From Verrucomicrobiota bacterium (lineage in GTDB: Bacteria > Verrucomicrobiota > Verrucomicrobiae > Chthoniobacterales > UBA10450), in assembly GCA_003219495.1 (NCBI GenBank), contig QHOZ01000183.1, forward strand, positions 1 through 7,844: a DNA stretch of 7,844 nucleotides. Reading direction: 5' to 3'. The notes below the pieces were generated by a model that saw only the letters and a list, made by a program, of their open reading frames with translations, was not told the origin of the DNA and made no database searches. The position numbers and the translations under genes are program-made. Of this stretch, positions 1-6,672 are shown in pieces. Every line of letters starts with the position of its first letter. The stretch's first letter is position 1.

Positions 1-221
1 CAAATATCGACGTCCGAAAAGATCGCTGCCCGAAAGGCGCGCATTTCGATCCCGCGAAGATGCCATATTGTATGCATTTCAATGGCGGTTATGCGATGCA
101 CCAGGGATACGTACCGCCATTTGCCGCGTCGCACGGTTGCATTCGAATACCCCAGGGGATGGCGGAGAAATTTTTTAACAACGCGCCCGTCGGCACGCCA
201 GTGATCGTGAAAGGCGAATGA
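1..221 (+). CDS. L,D-transpeptidase (YkuD domain), C-terminal part, 5' truncated by window
   Basis: Reading in the frame that starts at base 3 gives 72 residues ending at the TGA at 219-221; the start lies outside the window. The fragment holds the end of a YkuD catalytic domain: a conserved histidine in AMHQG (fragment residue 33) and the signature SHGCIRI, whose catalytic cysteine is codon 138-140. This family makes 3-3 cross-links in peptidoglycan, or attaches proteins to it, in the periplasm by a cysteine acyl-enzyme. The hydrophilic end (VGTPVIVKGE) is typical of the last strand of the fold. Its stop overlaps the start of the next gene (ATGA), so the two are probably co-translated. Signal peptide and any LysM or PG-binding domain would be upstream and cannot be judged. 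Physiological substrate is unknown. Confidence 0.9.
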   Translation, partial: NIDVRKDRCPKGAHFDPAKMPYCMHFNGGYAMHQGYVPPFAASHGCIRIPQGMAEKFFNNAPVGTPVIVKGE

Positions 222-559
222 GCCAGCCGGTCGCCGGGCGAAATCGCGGCGGCTTGCGATTGCCGTTAAAGATCGCGGCCTACGTTGCAGCCGCGCTTGC
301 AACTTTACTTTGGATGGGAATTGGCTCGTTCCCCTTGGTCTACATGTTTCCGCTGGGTCTTGTCGCGTTCTTCGATTTACACCTCGCCAATGACGGCGGC
401 TGGGGCGTGCTGATTGGAACCTGGCTCGTGTATGTCGTGCACGGCTATTTCTATTTTCGTTCAAAGGCGACGCTGCAAACGGCGATCCTTTTCGGCGTGC
501 TGGTGTTGATGCTGGTCGGCAACGTCGCCGGCTGCCAGCAGATGATCCACCCGCATTAG
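218..559 (+). CDS. Small multi-pass membrane protein of unknown function (113 aa)
   Basis: I do not recognise a family. The N-terminus is basic (R8, R10, R14, K18) and is followed by hydrophobic stretches at about residues 19-35, 38-54, 63-80 and 87-105, so three to four membrane helices with the N-terminus probably cytoplasmic. A single cysteine (C106) lies at the end of the last helix, next to a short polar tail. The start ATG at 218 overlaps the TGA of the L,D-transpeptidase (ATGA), with a weak GAAAGG at 209-214 as possible ribosome binding site, so translation is likely coupled. The pairing suggests an envelope role, but that is inference only. It converges on the dehydratase gene, with four bases between the stop codons. 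Confidence 0.75.
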   Translation: MSQPVAGRNRGGLRLPLKIAAYVAAALATLLWMGIGSFPLVYMFPLGLVAFFDLHLANDGGWGVLIGTWLVYVVHGYFYFRSKATLQTAILFGVLVLMLVGNVAGCQQMIHPH

Positions 560-563
560 CTGC

Positions 564-1529
564 TCACGCGATCAGCTCGGAAAATTTCGCGAGATCGATA
601 TTGCCGCCGGAAACGACACAAACGATCGGACCTTTTCCGGCCTTGCCCGTCAACGCGGCGGCGAGCGATAACGCGCCGGCGCCTTCAGAAATTATTCTCG
701 CCTTCTCCGCGATCAATCGCATCGCGCGCTTTGTTTCTTCAAGCGTGACCACGAAATAGCCGTCGACGACGGGCTTCATTCGTTCCCACATCCGCGGGAA
801 CATGCTTTGGCCTCCCGCGCCATCGACGAACGATGCTTTCCAGTTTGTAAAAACTTGCGGCGAACCTTTTTCGAACGACAACGCAGCCGGCGCGGCGGTT
901 TCCGGTTCGGCTCCGAAGATTTTGATTCCGGCTTTGATCGCCTTGGCCGCGCTCGCGACTCCGGTGATTAATCCGCCGCCACCGATCGCGGTAATAATCG
1001 CGTTCGTATCAGGCGCGTCTTCCAAAATCACGAGCGCCATTGTTCCATGACCGGCGATAAAATTGTCGTCGTCGAACGGATGAACGAACGTGCCTTCGAC
1101 TCCAGGATATTCGCGCGCGTCGCAGGTTTTCCACGCGACCTCGTACGAAACCAAAACTAATTTCGCGCCGAGCGCGCGCATGCGCTCCAACTTCGCTTTC
1201 GGGGCCGTCTCGATTGCCACAACGGTGCATGGAACGCCAGCTTGCCGCGCGGCGTAAGCCACTCCCTGCCCCGCGTTGCCTGCGCTCACGGTCCAAACGC
1301 CTCGTTTGCGTTCCGAATCCGGCAACATTGCGACCGCGTTCGCCGCGCCGCGCAACTTATAGGCATTGATCGGCTGAAGATTTTCCAGCTTCAATCGAAT
1401 ATCGGGAAACTCCGGCCCGAGTTCGAGTCGGACCAGCGGTGTGCGTACAATTGTTTTCGCAATCCGCTCGCGCGCTTCTTTGATTTCGTCCAGGGCGATC
1501 GGCCGAACTGGCTCAGGATCCGTTGTCAT
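564..1529 (-). CDS. PLP-dependent threonine/serine dehydratase-like enzyme (fold type II)
   Basis: The 321-aa product has the layout of the threonine ammonia-lyase/serine racemase family. The PLP lysine is K58 in NAYKLRGA, followed by a substrate/cofactor loop SAGNAGQGVA (82-91), the glycine-rich phosphate-binding loop GGGGL (183-187) and SGGNID (307-312) near the PLP ring. Such enzymes deaminate L-threonine or L-serine to 2-oxo acids, or racemise serine, in the cytosol. No C-terminal ACT regulatory domain is present, so it is the short catabolic-type form, not full IlvA. The lysine motif reads NAYK where SFK is usual, and the loop reads SAGNAGQ where SSGNHAQ is usual, so substrate preference is uncertain. 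I chose ATG 1529; a TTG at 1568 would add 13 residues encoded by a palindrome (1546-1564) that look non-protein-like. It is the last gene of the minus-strand run. Confidence 0.85.
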   Translation of the reverse strand: MTTDPEPVRPIALDEIKEARERIAKTIVRTPLVRLELGPEFPDIRLKLENLQPINAYKLRGAANAVAMLPDSERKRGVWTVSAGNAGQGVAYAARQAGVPCTVVAIETAPKAKLERMRALGAKLVLVSYEVAWKTCDAREYPGVEGTFVHPFDDDNFIAGHGTMALVILEDAPDTNAIITAIGGGGLITGVASAAKAIKAGIKIFGAEPETAAPAALSFEKGSPQVFTNWKASFVDGAGGQSMFPRMWERMKPVVDGYFVVTLEETKRAMRLIAEKARIISEGAGALSLAAALTGKAGKGPIVCVVSGGNIDLAKFSELIA

Positions 1530-1545
1530 GCCTTCAGCACTGTAG

Positions 1546-1564
1546 GGGAAGCAGTCTGCTTCCC
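1546..1564. repeat. Perfect 19-bp palindrome, REP-like candidate
   Basis: GGGAAGCAG (1546-1554), one central base, then CTGCTTCCC (1556-1564) form perfect 9-bp arms. It occupies most of the 53-bp gap between the HIT gene stop and the dehydratase ATG. No T-run follows on either strand, so it is a poor intrinsic terminator. A GC-rich palindrome in a short intergenic gap fits a dispersed extragenic repeat or a processing/stabilising hairpin. Only this one copy is in the window, so its repeat nature is inference. Confidence 0.5.
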
Positions 1565-1582
1565 GCAAATGCTCGGTTACAA

Positions 1583-1921
1583 CTATCCGGGTGGCCAGGC
1601 CAGCGCCCGTTTGCCTAACAAATGAACATGCAGATGCGGAACGCTTTCGCCCGCGTCGGGTCCACTGTTCACGACCACGCGATAGCCTGACTGGTCGACG
1701 CCAAGCTTTTTCGCAAGCTGGCCGGCAACGAGCAACAATTTTCCAAGGATCTGTTTGTCCCCATCCTTCGCTTCGGCCAGCCGAGGGATGATTTTCTTTG
1801 GAACGATCAGCACGTGCACCGGCGCCTGTGGATTCACATCGTGAAAGGCAATCGCGTCATCGTCTTCCCAAATAATTTCCGCCGGAATTTCGCGGGCGAT
1901 GATTTTTTCGAAAATGGTCAT
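1583..1921 (-). CDS. HIT family (HinT-like) nucleotide phosphoramidase/hydrolase
   Basis: The 112-aa product is the full length expected of a HinT protein. It begins TIFEKIIAREIPAEIIWED, keeps the mid-domain HDVNPQAPVHVLIVPKK (27-43), and has the histidine triad HLHVH (H96, H98, H100), where the middle histidine is the nucleophile. It ends in WPPG, the common HinT C-terminus. HinT proteins cleave purine nucleoside phosphoramidates such as AMP-lysine and act as small cytosolic dimers; the biological role in bacteria is not well defined. It starts 16 bp after the stop of the 185-aa gene, so it is probably co-transcribed with it. No strong Shine-Dalgarno is visible before the ATG. Family assignment is firm; the exact physiological substrate is not. 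Confidence 0.95.
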   Translation of the reverse strand: MTIFEKIIAREIPAEIIWEDDDAIAFHDVNPQAPVHVLIVPKKIIPRLAEAKDGDKQILGKLLLVAGQLAKKLGVDQSGYRVVVNSGPDAGESVPHLHVHLLGKRALAWPPG

Positions 1922-1937
1922 GATCTTGGGCGCCCCG

Positions 1938-2495
1938 CTACTTGAGAGAGCATTTCAGTCGTGCGCACGTCGTCGCAGTCAACCGTTCACGAATGAAGCA
2001 AACAATTTCTTCGCGTAAAGCGTCACACGCGCGCGTCCAGACTTTGGTGCAACGCAAATGTTTCACGCACGTATACAAAGCGGTCAGCCGAAGATTATCG
2101 GCGCCCGTTTCGATAAGCGCATTGAGTCGTTTCTCGAGCAGATCGAAAAACGCGAGCTCGTAGCCGCTGCCTGCTTCATGCGCGATGTCGATCAACGAAA
2201 CGGAAATCGGCGGCGGCGCCGGCGCGAAGTAGGGAATGATTTCTTTGTAGCCGATCGCTTTCAGAACGTATTGCACCGTTTCCTGAAGTTGTTTGAAGGC
2301 GACGACGTTCTCGTCGTTCCGCAAATGCAGATAGAACGCAATGCTCTCGGTCACGTGCTCGGTAAGCCACCAGCTCGGATAGCCGGCCTGGTCCGCCGCA
2401 CGATTGATCGCGGCGTGCAGCCAGTCCCGGTCGAACTCGAAAAGCTGGCCCGAGTCGCAACGCAAATAGGGAAACTCTTCTTTAAACGCTACCAT
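1938..2495 (-). CDS. Unknown protein with divergent ATP-cone-like domain, coupled to nrdR (185 aa)
   Basis: I do not recognise a named family. Residues about 10-91 follow the pattern of an ATP-cone: a short strand with a D-S-G turn (14-16), FEFDRDWLHAAINRAA (19-34), helices around WWLTEHVTESIAFYL (42-56), a V-F-L-V spacing (64-74), then VLKAIGYKEIIPYF (77-90). It lines up by eye with the ATP-cone of NrdR (residues 49-126), sharing the FDR-L-I-A core, though the usual KRDG start is degraded to RCDSG. A proline-rich linker (APAPPP, 91-96) leads to a helical, cysteine-rich C-terminal half (C143, C149, C157, C166, C177, C182) that I cannot assign. The ATG lies 14 bases inside nrdR, so translation is likely coupled. 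A role in sensing nucleotides beside NrdR is plausible but inferred from position and fold alone. Confidence 0.75.
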   Translation of the reverse strand: MVAFKEEFPYLRCDSGQLFEFDRDWLHAAINRAADQAGYPSWWLTEHVTESIAFYLHLRNDENVVAFKQLQETVQYVLKAIGYKEIIPYFAPAPPPISVSLIDIAHEAGSGYELAFFDLLEKRLNALIETGADNLRLTALYTCVKHLRCTKVWTRACDALREEIVCFIRERLTATTCARLKCSLK

Positions 2496-2994
2496 GCTTT
2501 ATTTGATCGGTGGGAAACAATTCGCGTTGGCGCGAATCCGGTTTTGAACTTTTGCCGAGCGCGTGAATCTCATCCACGAATTGATCGACATCTTCGAAAC
2601 GGCGATGGACGGACGCATAACGCAAATACGCCACCTCATCGATGCCCCGCAGTTTTTCGAGAACCTTCGCGCCGATCGCGTTAGACTGAACTTCGCGGCC
2701 GCTCGTTTCGAGGTCGTGCACGATTTCATCGACCAACTGCTCGAGCGTTAACAAACTCGTGGAACGTTTCTCGAAAGCTTTCGCGATGCTGCCCGCAAGT
2801 TTGCGGCGATCGAACGGTTCGTGCGTGCGGTCGCGCTTGATCACGCGCAGGTCGGACCGTTCGATTTCCTCGTAAGTCGTAAATCGGTATCCGCATTTGA
2901 GGCACTGGCGGCGGCGGCGAATGCTGGAGCTATCGCGAGACTGTCGGGAATCGATAACCTTGTCATCACGCGAGCCGCACTTGGGGCAACGCAT
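2482..2994 (-). CDS. nrdR: Transcriptional repressor NrdR
   Basis: NrdR represses ribonucleotide reductase genes when bound to ATP/dATP. The 170-aa product has both expected parts: an N-terminal zinc ribbon with C3, C6, C31 and C34 (MRCPKCGS and CLKCGYRFTTYE), and an ATP-cone at about 49-139, beginning VIKRDRTHEPFDRRKL and including VAYLRYASVHRRF. An acidic/basic tail of about 25 residues follows. The MRCPKCG beginning is invariant in the family, so the start at 2994 is secure, though its Shine-Dalgarno lies far upstream behind a hairpin (see 2998-3018). No ribonucleotide reductase gene is in the window. It follows the topoisomerase gene by about 51 bp and overlaps the next gene by 14 bp, pointing to co-transcription. 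Identification is firm; regulatory targets in this genome are unknown. Confidence 0.97.
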   Translation of the reverse strand: MRCPKCGSRDDKVIDSRQSRDSSSIRRRRQCLKCGYRFTTYEEIERSDLRVIKRDRTHEPFDRRKLAGSIAKAFEKRSTSLLTLEQLVDEIVHDLETSGREVQSNAIGAKVLEKLRGIDEVAYLRYASVHRRFEDVDQFVDEIHALGKSSKPDSRQRELFPTDQIKHGSV

Positions 2995-2997
2995 ATA

Positions 2998-3018
2998 GTG
3001 TTATTGGGTAAATAACAC
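2998..3018 (-). promoter_or_regulatory. Hairpin between Shine-Dalgarno and start codon of nrdR
   Basis: The plus strand reads GTGTTATT (2998-3005), a 5-base spacer, then AATAACAC (3011-3018): perfect 8-bp arms. In the minus-strand mRNA this hairpin ends three bases before the nrdR AUG. It has no U-run after it, so it is not a terminator for the topoisomerase gene. It may set spacing to the upstream ribosome binding site, or be an operator for a dimeric regulator. Confidence 0.6.
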
Positions 3019-3020
3019 AC

Positions 3021-3026
3021 CACCTC
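3021..3026 (-). promoter_or_regulatory. Shine-Dalgarno of nrdR, 26 nt from AUG in linear sequence
   Basis: On the minus strand this reads GAGGTG, a six-base match to the anti-Shine-Dalgarno of 16S rRNA and the only good one ahead of nrdR. It is 26 nt from the AUG, too far for normal initiation, but only 5 nt away if the 21-nt hairpin at 2998-3018 is folded out. Confidence 0.5.
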
Positions 3027-3045
3027 GCGGGCGCGAACCCGGTGC

Positions 3046-5472
3046 TTAAGCTGCGACCGCTTTGCGCGGCACTGATTTTTTCGGTTTCCGCTCCGCGAAT
3101 TCGAATCCGATCTTGCCGTTTTCCAATTTCAAATGCGCCGAAAACGGCCGGCCTTTTTTCGAAATAAACTTCGGCAGGAGATCGGTTTTACCGGTCGTGA
3201 TCAGTTTTTGCACCTGCTCTTTGGGAATTTCGCGCTGCAAAATCATTTTGCTGATCCGGAACGTGCACGTTTTCTCTTTTGAAACCGCCTTCTCGCAAGC
3301 GTAGGCGCGATCGAGAACGTAGACCTGGCCTTTCTGGCAAACCGGACACGGTCCGAGCAATTCGTGCTTCTCGGTGTCGATCTGGACTGGTTGGTCGTGG
3401 CCATTTTCGCCAAAATCAAACGCCGGTTTGAATTCATCGCCCAGTTTTACGATCGCGTTGAATTTGCGGCCGAGTTTGCTGCGAAATCCTTCGAGCGGGC
3501 CAACTTTTCCTTCAGTCAGCAGTTTTTCCAATTCAAACCGCTCAAACGCGCGGCCCGCCATCGTCTTCCATAAAATCAGCTCGCACGTTTTACATTTGAA
3601 GGTGCGATATGTTTCCTCGAACGGGCCACCGCCACATTTCGGACATTTCACTTCGAGCGGCTCAAAATTTCCGCTGACGCTATCGCCTTCGAAGGTTTTT
3701 GCTCGCTCGACGATCTCGCGGGTGAATTTCCTGATGTGCGCCATGAAATCGTTGCGCTTCATCGCGCCCTTTTCCATGCGCTTGAGTTTCGATTCCCACT
3801 CGCCCGTCATCTCCGGCGAGGTCAACTCGGTCGCGCCGATTCCGCGCAAGAGCGTGATGAGCGCGAGACCTTTCGCGGTCGCGATCAATTCGCGGCCCTG
3901 TCGATGGACGTAGCCGTCGAGGATCAAACCTTCGATGATCGCGGATCGCGTCGCAGGCGTCCCGAGACCTTTCTCGCGCATCGCCTCGCGCAGTTCCTCG
4001 TCTTCTACGAGTTTGCCGGCGCCCTCCATGGCCGATAGCAGCGTCGCTTCGGAAAATCTTGCCGGTGGTTTCGTTTCGTTGTGAACGACTTCGATGTCGA
4101 GAACCTTGGCCGGCTCGTCCGGCGTAATCGCAACGAGCGATTCGCCACCTTCTTGATCGGCCGCCGCTTCTTTTCCATAAACGGCAAGCCAACCCGGATC
4201 CTTGATAATTTTTCCGTCGGTCCGGAACGCGTCTTTTTCCACGCGCGTGATCCGCGTTGTGACTTCAAATTGCGCCGCCGGGAAGAAAACGCTGATGAAC
4301 CGGCGCACGATCATGTCGTAAATCTTCTGCTGCACTTCATCGAGTCCGTGCGGAACGGTGCCGGTCGGAATGATTGCGAAGTGATCCGAAATTTTCGCGT
4401 TGTTGAAAATTCGCTTCGAATTTTTCACCCACTGGTTGTCCAGCACGGTCCGCGCATGCGTGTTCTCGATCTTGCTCAAGGTCGCTTTGACCGTCGGAAT
4501 GTAATCTTCCGGCAGATAACGCGAATCGGTTCTGGGGTAGGTGACGACTTTGAAGCGCTCGTAAAGTTGCTGCGTGATTTGCAATGTGCGCTTGGCACTG
4601 AAGCCCCGACTGTTCGCGTCGCGCTGCAAACTGGTCAGGTCGTAGAGCAACGGCGGCGCCTGGCCGAGGCACCTGCTCTTGATCTCGTCGGCTTGCGCTT
4701 GATCCCGCCTCCGCTCGGCGCGCGCATCTTCGTCGCCATCCTTTTGAAAATCTTCTTTGAACCAGCGCCCGCGATAGCTGCCGGCTTTCACTTCGAAATC
4801 ACCGAACACTTCGTAATACGCCCGCGCCTTGAACTGATGGATCTTGTCTTCGCGCTCGGCGAGGATCGCGAGTGTCGGCGTTTGCACGCGACCGACCGGC
4901 GTTAATTGGAAGCCGCCGGCGCGATTGTTGAATGCCGTCATCGCGCGCGTGCCGTTGATTCCAACGAGCCAGTCGCTTTCGCTCCGGCAGACCGCCGCTT
5001 TCGAAAGCGGGACCATTTCTTCTTCGGAGCGCAAATGATTGAATGCATCGCGAATTGAATCGGCGGTCATCGATTGCAGCCAAAGGCGGCGGACAGGCTT
5101 TTTAACGTTCGCGAGCAGGATCAAATATCGAAAGATCAACTCGCCTTCACGCCCGGCGTCGCAGGCGTTGATCAAAAGATCGACATCTTCACGTTTCATC
5201 AGCTTCTTGAGCATGTTGAAACGCGCTTTGGTTTTTTCGATCGGCTTGAGGTGAAATTCTTCCGGAATGATCGGCAGATTGGCAAAGCTCCACTTGCCGC
5301 GCTTCACGTCGAGCTCAGTTGGCAGCGCCAATTCCACCAAGTGTCCGAGCGCGGATGAGATTAGGTATTGATCATTTTCGAAATGATCGCCCTCCTTTTT
5401 GAAGCCGCCGAGGGCGCGGGCGAGATCGCTCGCCACGCTCGGTTTCTCCGCGATGATCAACGATTTAGGCAT
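3046..5472 (-). CDS. topB: Type IA DNA topoisomerase, TopB (topoisomerase III)-like
   Basis: The 808-aa enzyme passes single DNA strands through a transient 5'-phosphotyrosine break, relaxing or decatenating DNA. The N-terminal Toprim domain has AEKPSVASDLARAL (8-21, E9 catalytic) and NACDAGREGELIF (102-114; D105, E109, E111 metal site). The active-site tyrosine is Y312 in TYPRTDSRYL. The EKPSVA and DAGREGE wording is that of the TopB subgroup rather than TopA (DxDREGE). The C-terminal part has two four-cysteine zinc motifs (C610, C613, C627, C630; C709, C712, C726, C736), each followed by a topoisomerase C-terminal repeat (about 643-688 and 748-792, ending FDFG and FEFAE), then a basic tail. 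It follows dprA by 49 bp, the slot where many bacteria keep topA. Start ATG 5472 fits the family start (MPKSLIIAEKPS). Confidence 0.92.
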   Translation of the reverse strand: MPKSLIIAEKPSVASDLARALGGFKKEGDHFENDQYLISSALGHLVELALPTELDVKRGKWSFANLPIIPEEFHLKPIEKTKARFNMLKKLMKREDVDLLINACDAGREGELIFRYLILLANVKKPVRRLWLQSMTADSIRDAFNHLRSEEEMVPLSKAAVCRSESDWLVGINGTRAMTAFNNRAGGFQLTPVGRVQTPTLAILAEREDKIHQFKARAYYEVFGDFEVKAGSYRGRWFKEDFQKDGDEDARAERRRDQAQADEIKSRCLGQAPPLLYDLTSLQRDANSRGFSAKRTLQITQQLYERFKVVTYPRTDSRYLPEDYIPTVKATLSKIENTHARTVLDNQWVKNSKRIFNNAKISDHFAIIPTGTVPHGLDEVQQKIYDMIVRRFISVFFPAAQFEVTTRITRVEKDAFRTDGKIIKDPGWLAVYGKEAAADQEGGESLVAITPDEPAKVLDIEVVHNETKPPARFSEATLLSAMEGAGKLVEDEELREAMREKGLGTPATRSAIIEGLILDGYVHRQGRELIATAKGLALITLLRGIGATELTSPEMTGEWESKLKRMEKGAMKRNDFMAHIRKFTREIVERAKTFEGDSVSGNFEPLEVKCPKCGGGPFEETYRTFKCKTCELILWKTMAGRAFERFELEKLLTEGKVGPLEGFRSKLGRKFNAIVKLGDEFKPAFDFGENGHDQPVQIDTEKHELLGPCPVCQKGQVYVLDRAYACEKAVSKEKTCTFRISKMILQREIPKEQVQKLITTGKTDLLPKFISKKGRPFSAHLKLENGKIGFEFAERKPKKSVPRKAVAA

Positions 5473-5521
5473 TGGTAATGAAGCTCTTGCACTTTGGGGG
5501 ATGAGCAGATCGCGGACGAGG

Positions 5522-6622
5522 CTAAGCGAGTTTCACGAAATACTTTCCGGGCAACTGCTTCACCAGTCGCTTCAACTCAAGGGCGAGGAGGGTAGAAGAG
5601 ACTATCGAACTTGGCAAATTTGATTTCGTGGCGATCGCGTCGATTGGCGTTTCCGTCGCCTCAATCGCATCATAGACGCGGCGCTCCTCCTCCGAGAGCG
5701 GAGGCAGGGGTCGAACGGCGGCTTGCGGTGACGGTTTCGTTTCCGGCAACAAAATTTGCAGGTCCTCGAGAATGTCGTTCGCGTCCATCACCAATTTCGC
5801 GCCTTGCTGAATCAAACGATTCGAGCCGATCGCGCTCGGCGCATTAATGTGACCGGGCACGGCGTAAACCGCACGGCCTTGTTCGAGCGCCTGCGAAGCA
5901 GTGATCAGCGCCCCGCTGTTTGCGCCCGCCTCGACCACGAGAATTCCATGGCTCCAGCCCGCGATGATCCGATTGCGCATCGGGAACGTTTGTCGATCCG
6001 GTTCAATTGCCATTGAGAACTCAGACACGACGGCGCCGTTTCCGTTACAAATTTTTTCGGCGAGCGCCTTGTTCTCGGGCGGATAAAGCTTGGATAATCC
6101 GGAGCCGATGACCGCAATCGTCCGGCCTTTCGCAGCGAGCGCGCCTTGGTGCGCGGCAGTGTCGATTCCGCGCGCGAGACCGCTGATCACAGTGAGCCCG
6201 GAATAAGCCAATTGGTAGGCCAGCTTCTTCGCCGATTCGTTTCCATAATGCGTCGTGCGCCGCGCGCCGATGATCCCGATTGCGTGATGATCGCGCTCCT
6301 GAATATCGCCCCAGACGTAGAGAACAATCGGTGGCGCGTGAATTTCGCGCAGCGGCTTCGGGTACTCCGGTGAACTTTGCGTGATGACGGTTGCGCCGAA
6401 ATCTTTGACCCGCGTCAGCTCGGCCGGAAGATCGACAATCGATTCCCAGTTCGCGATTTGATCGACAACTTCTCTGCCGATGCCTTCGACTTTGCGCAGA
6501 TCGTCGCGTTTGGCGCTGAGAACTCGCTCCGGGGTTTCAAATACCTGCAGCAATTTGCGCAGACGCACCGGCCCCATGGTCGGGAGCATGTTTAGCGCGA
6601 TGCAGGCTTCGGTCGCGTTCAT
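5522..6622 (-). CDS. dprA: DNA processing/transformation protein DprA (Smf)
   Basis: DprA binds incoming single-stranded DNA in natural transformation and loads RecA on it, in part by displacing SSB. The 366-aa product has the complete order: an N-terminal helix-hairpin-helix/SAM-like region (about 9-57, including VEGIGREV), the Rossmann fold with IGARRTTHYG (118-127), SGLARGIDTAAHQGAL (147-162), GSGLSKLYPPEN (173-184), FPMRNRIIAG (213-222) and GANSGALITA (233-242), then a proline-rich linker and a C-terminal winged-helix domain (about 310-362). Presence alone does not prove competence, since many non-competent bacteria keep dprA. It follows ssb by about 50 bp and precedes the topoisomerase, so the three single-stranded-DNA genes are adjacent. 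The Shine-Dalgarno is weak. Identification is firm. Confidence 0.97.
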   Translation of the reverse strand: MNATEACIALNMLPTMGPVRLRKLLQVFETPERVLSAKRDDLRKVEGIGREVVDQIANWESIVDLPAELTRVKDFGATVITQSSPEYPKPLREIHAPPIVLYVWGDIQERDHHAIGIIGARRTTHYGNESAKKLAYQLAYSGLTVISGLARGIDTAAHQGALAAKGRTIAVIGSGLSKLYPPENKALAEKICNGNGAVVSEFSMAIEPDRQTFPMRNRIIAGWSHGILVVEAGANSGALITASQALEQGRAVYAVPGHINAPSAIGSNRLIQQGAKLVMDANDILEDLQILLPETKPSPQAAVRPLPPLSEEERRVYDAIEATETPIDAIATKSNLPSSIVSSTLLALELKRLVKQLPGKYFVKLA

Positions 6623-6672
6623 TTACATTCGCGACAGGCGGGGAAATTTGAAACTGCCACTCCGGCTCGGAG

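Noticed and set aside
102..114. Loss of a Toprim aspartate in the topoisomerase (DAGREGE instead of DxDREGE); residue numbers are of the protein
   Set aside because: From memory the same wording occurs in Bacillus-type TopB proteins, so it marks the subgroup rather than a damaged active site.
558..577. AGCTG/CAGCT inverted repeat at the convergent gene ends, possible bidirectional terminator
   Set aside because: Only 5 bp of stem with a 10-base loop and no T-run on either side; it also lies mostly inside the dehydratase coding end.
1530..1568. N-terminal extension of the dehydratase from TTG 1568
   Set aside because: The 13 added residues are read from a palindromic element, do not resemble the family, and would need a TTG start; ATG 1529 gives a normal N-terminus.
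2058..2684. 208-codon open frame on the plus strand
   Set aside because: It runs antisense across the 185-aa gene and the end of nrdR, is arginine-rich without domain signatures, and conflicts with two well-supported genes.
2986..3018. NrdR-box-like sequence at the nrdR start, possible autoregulation
   Set aside because: The minus strand has ACACTATAT, matching one half of the NrdR box, but the other half and a second phased box are absent; the inverted repeat has the opposite arm order.
4081..4905. 274-codon open frame on the plus strand
   Set aside because: It is entirely antisense to the topoisomerase gene, including the region around its active-site tyrosine; it shows no recognisable motif and is explained by codon bias on the opposite strand.
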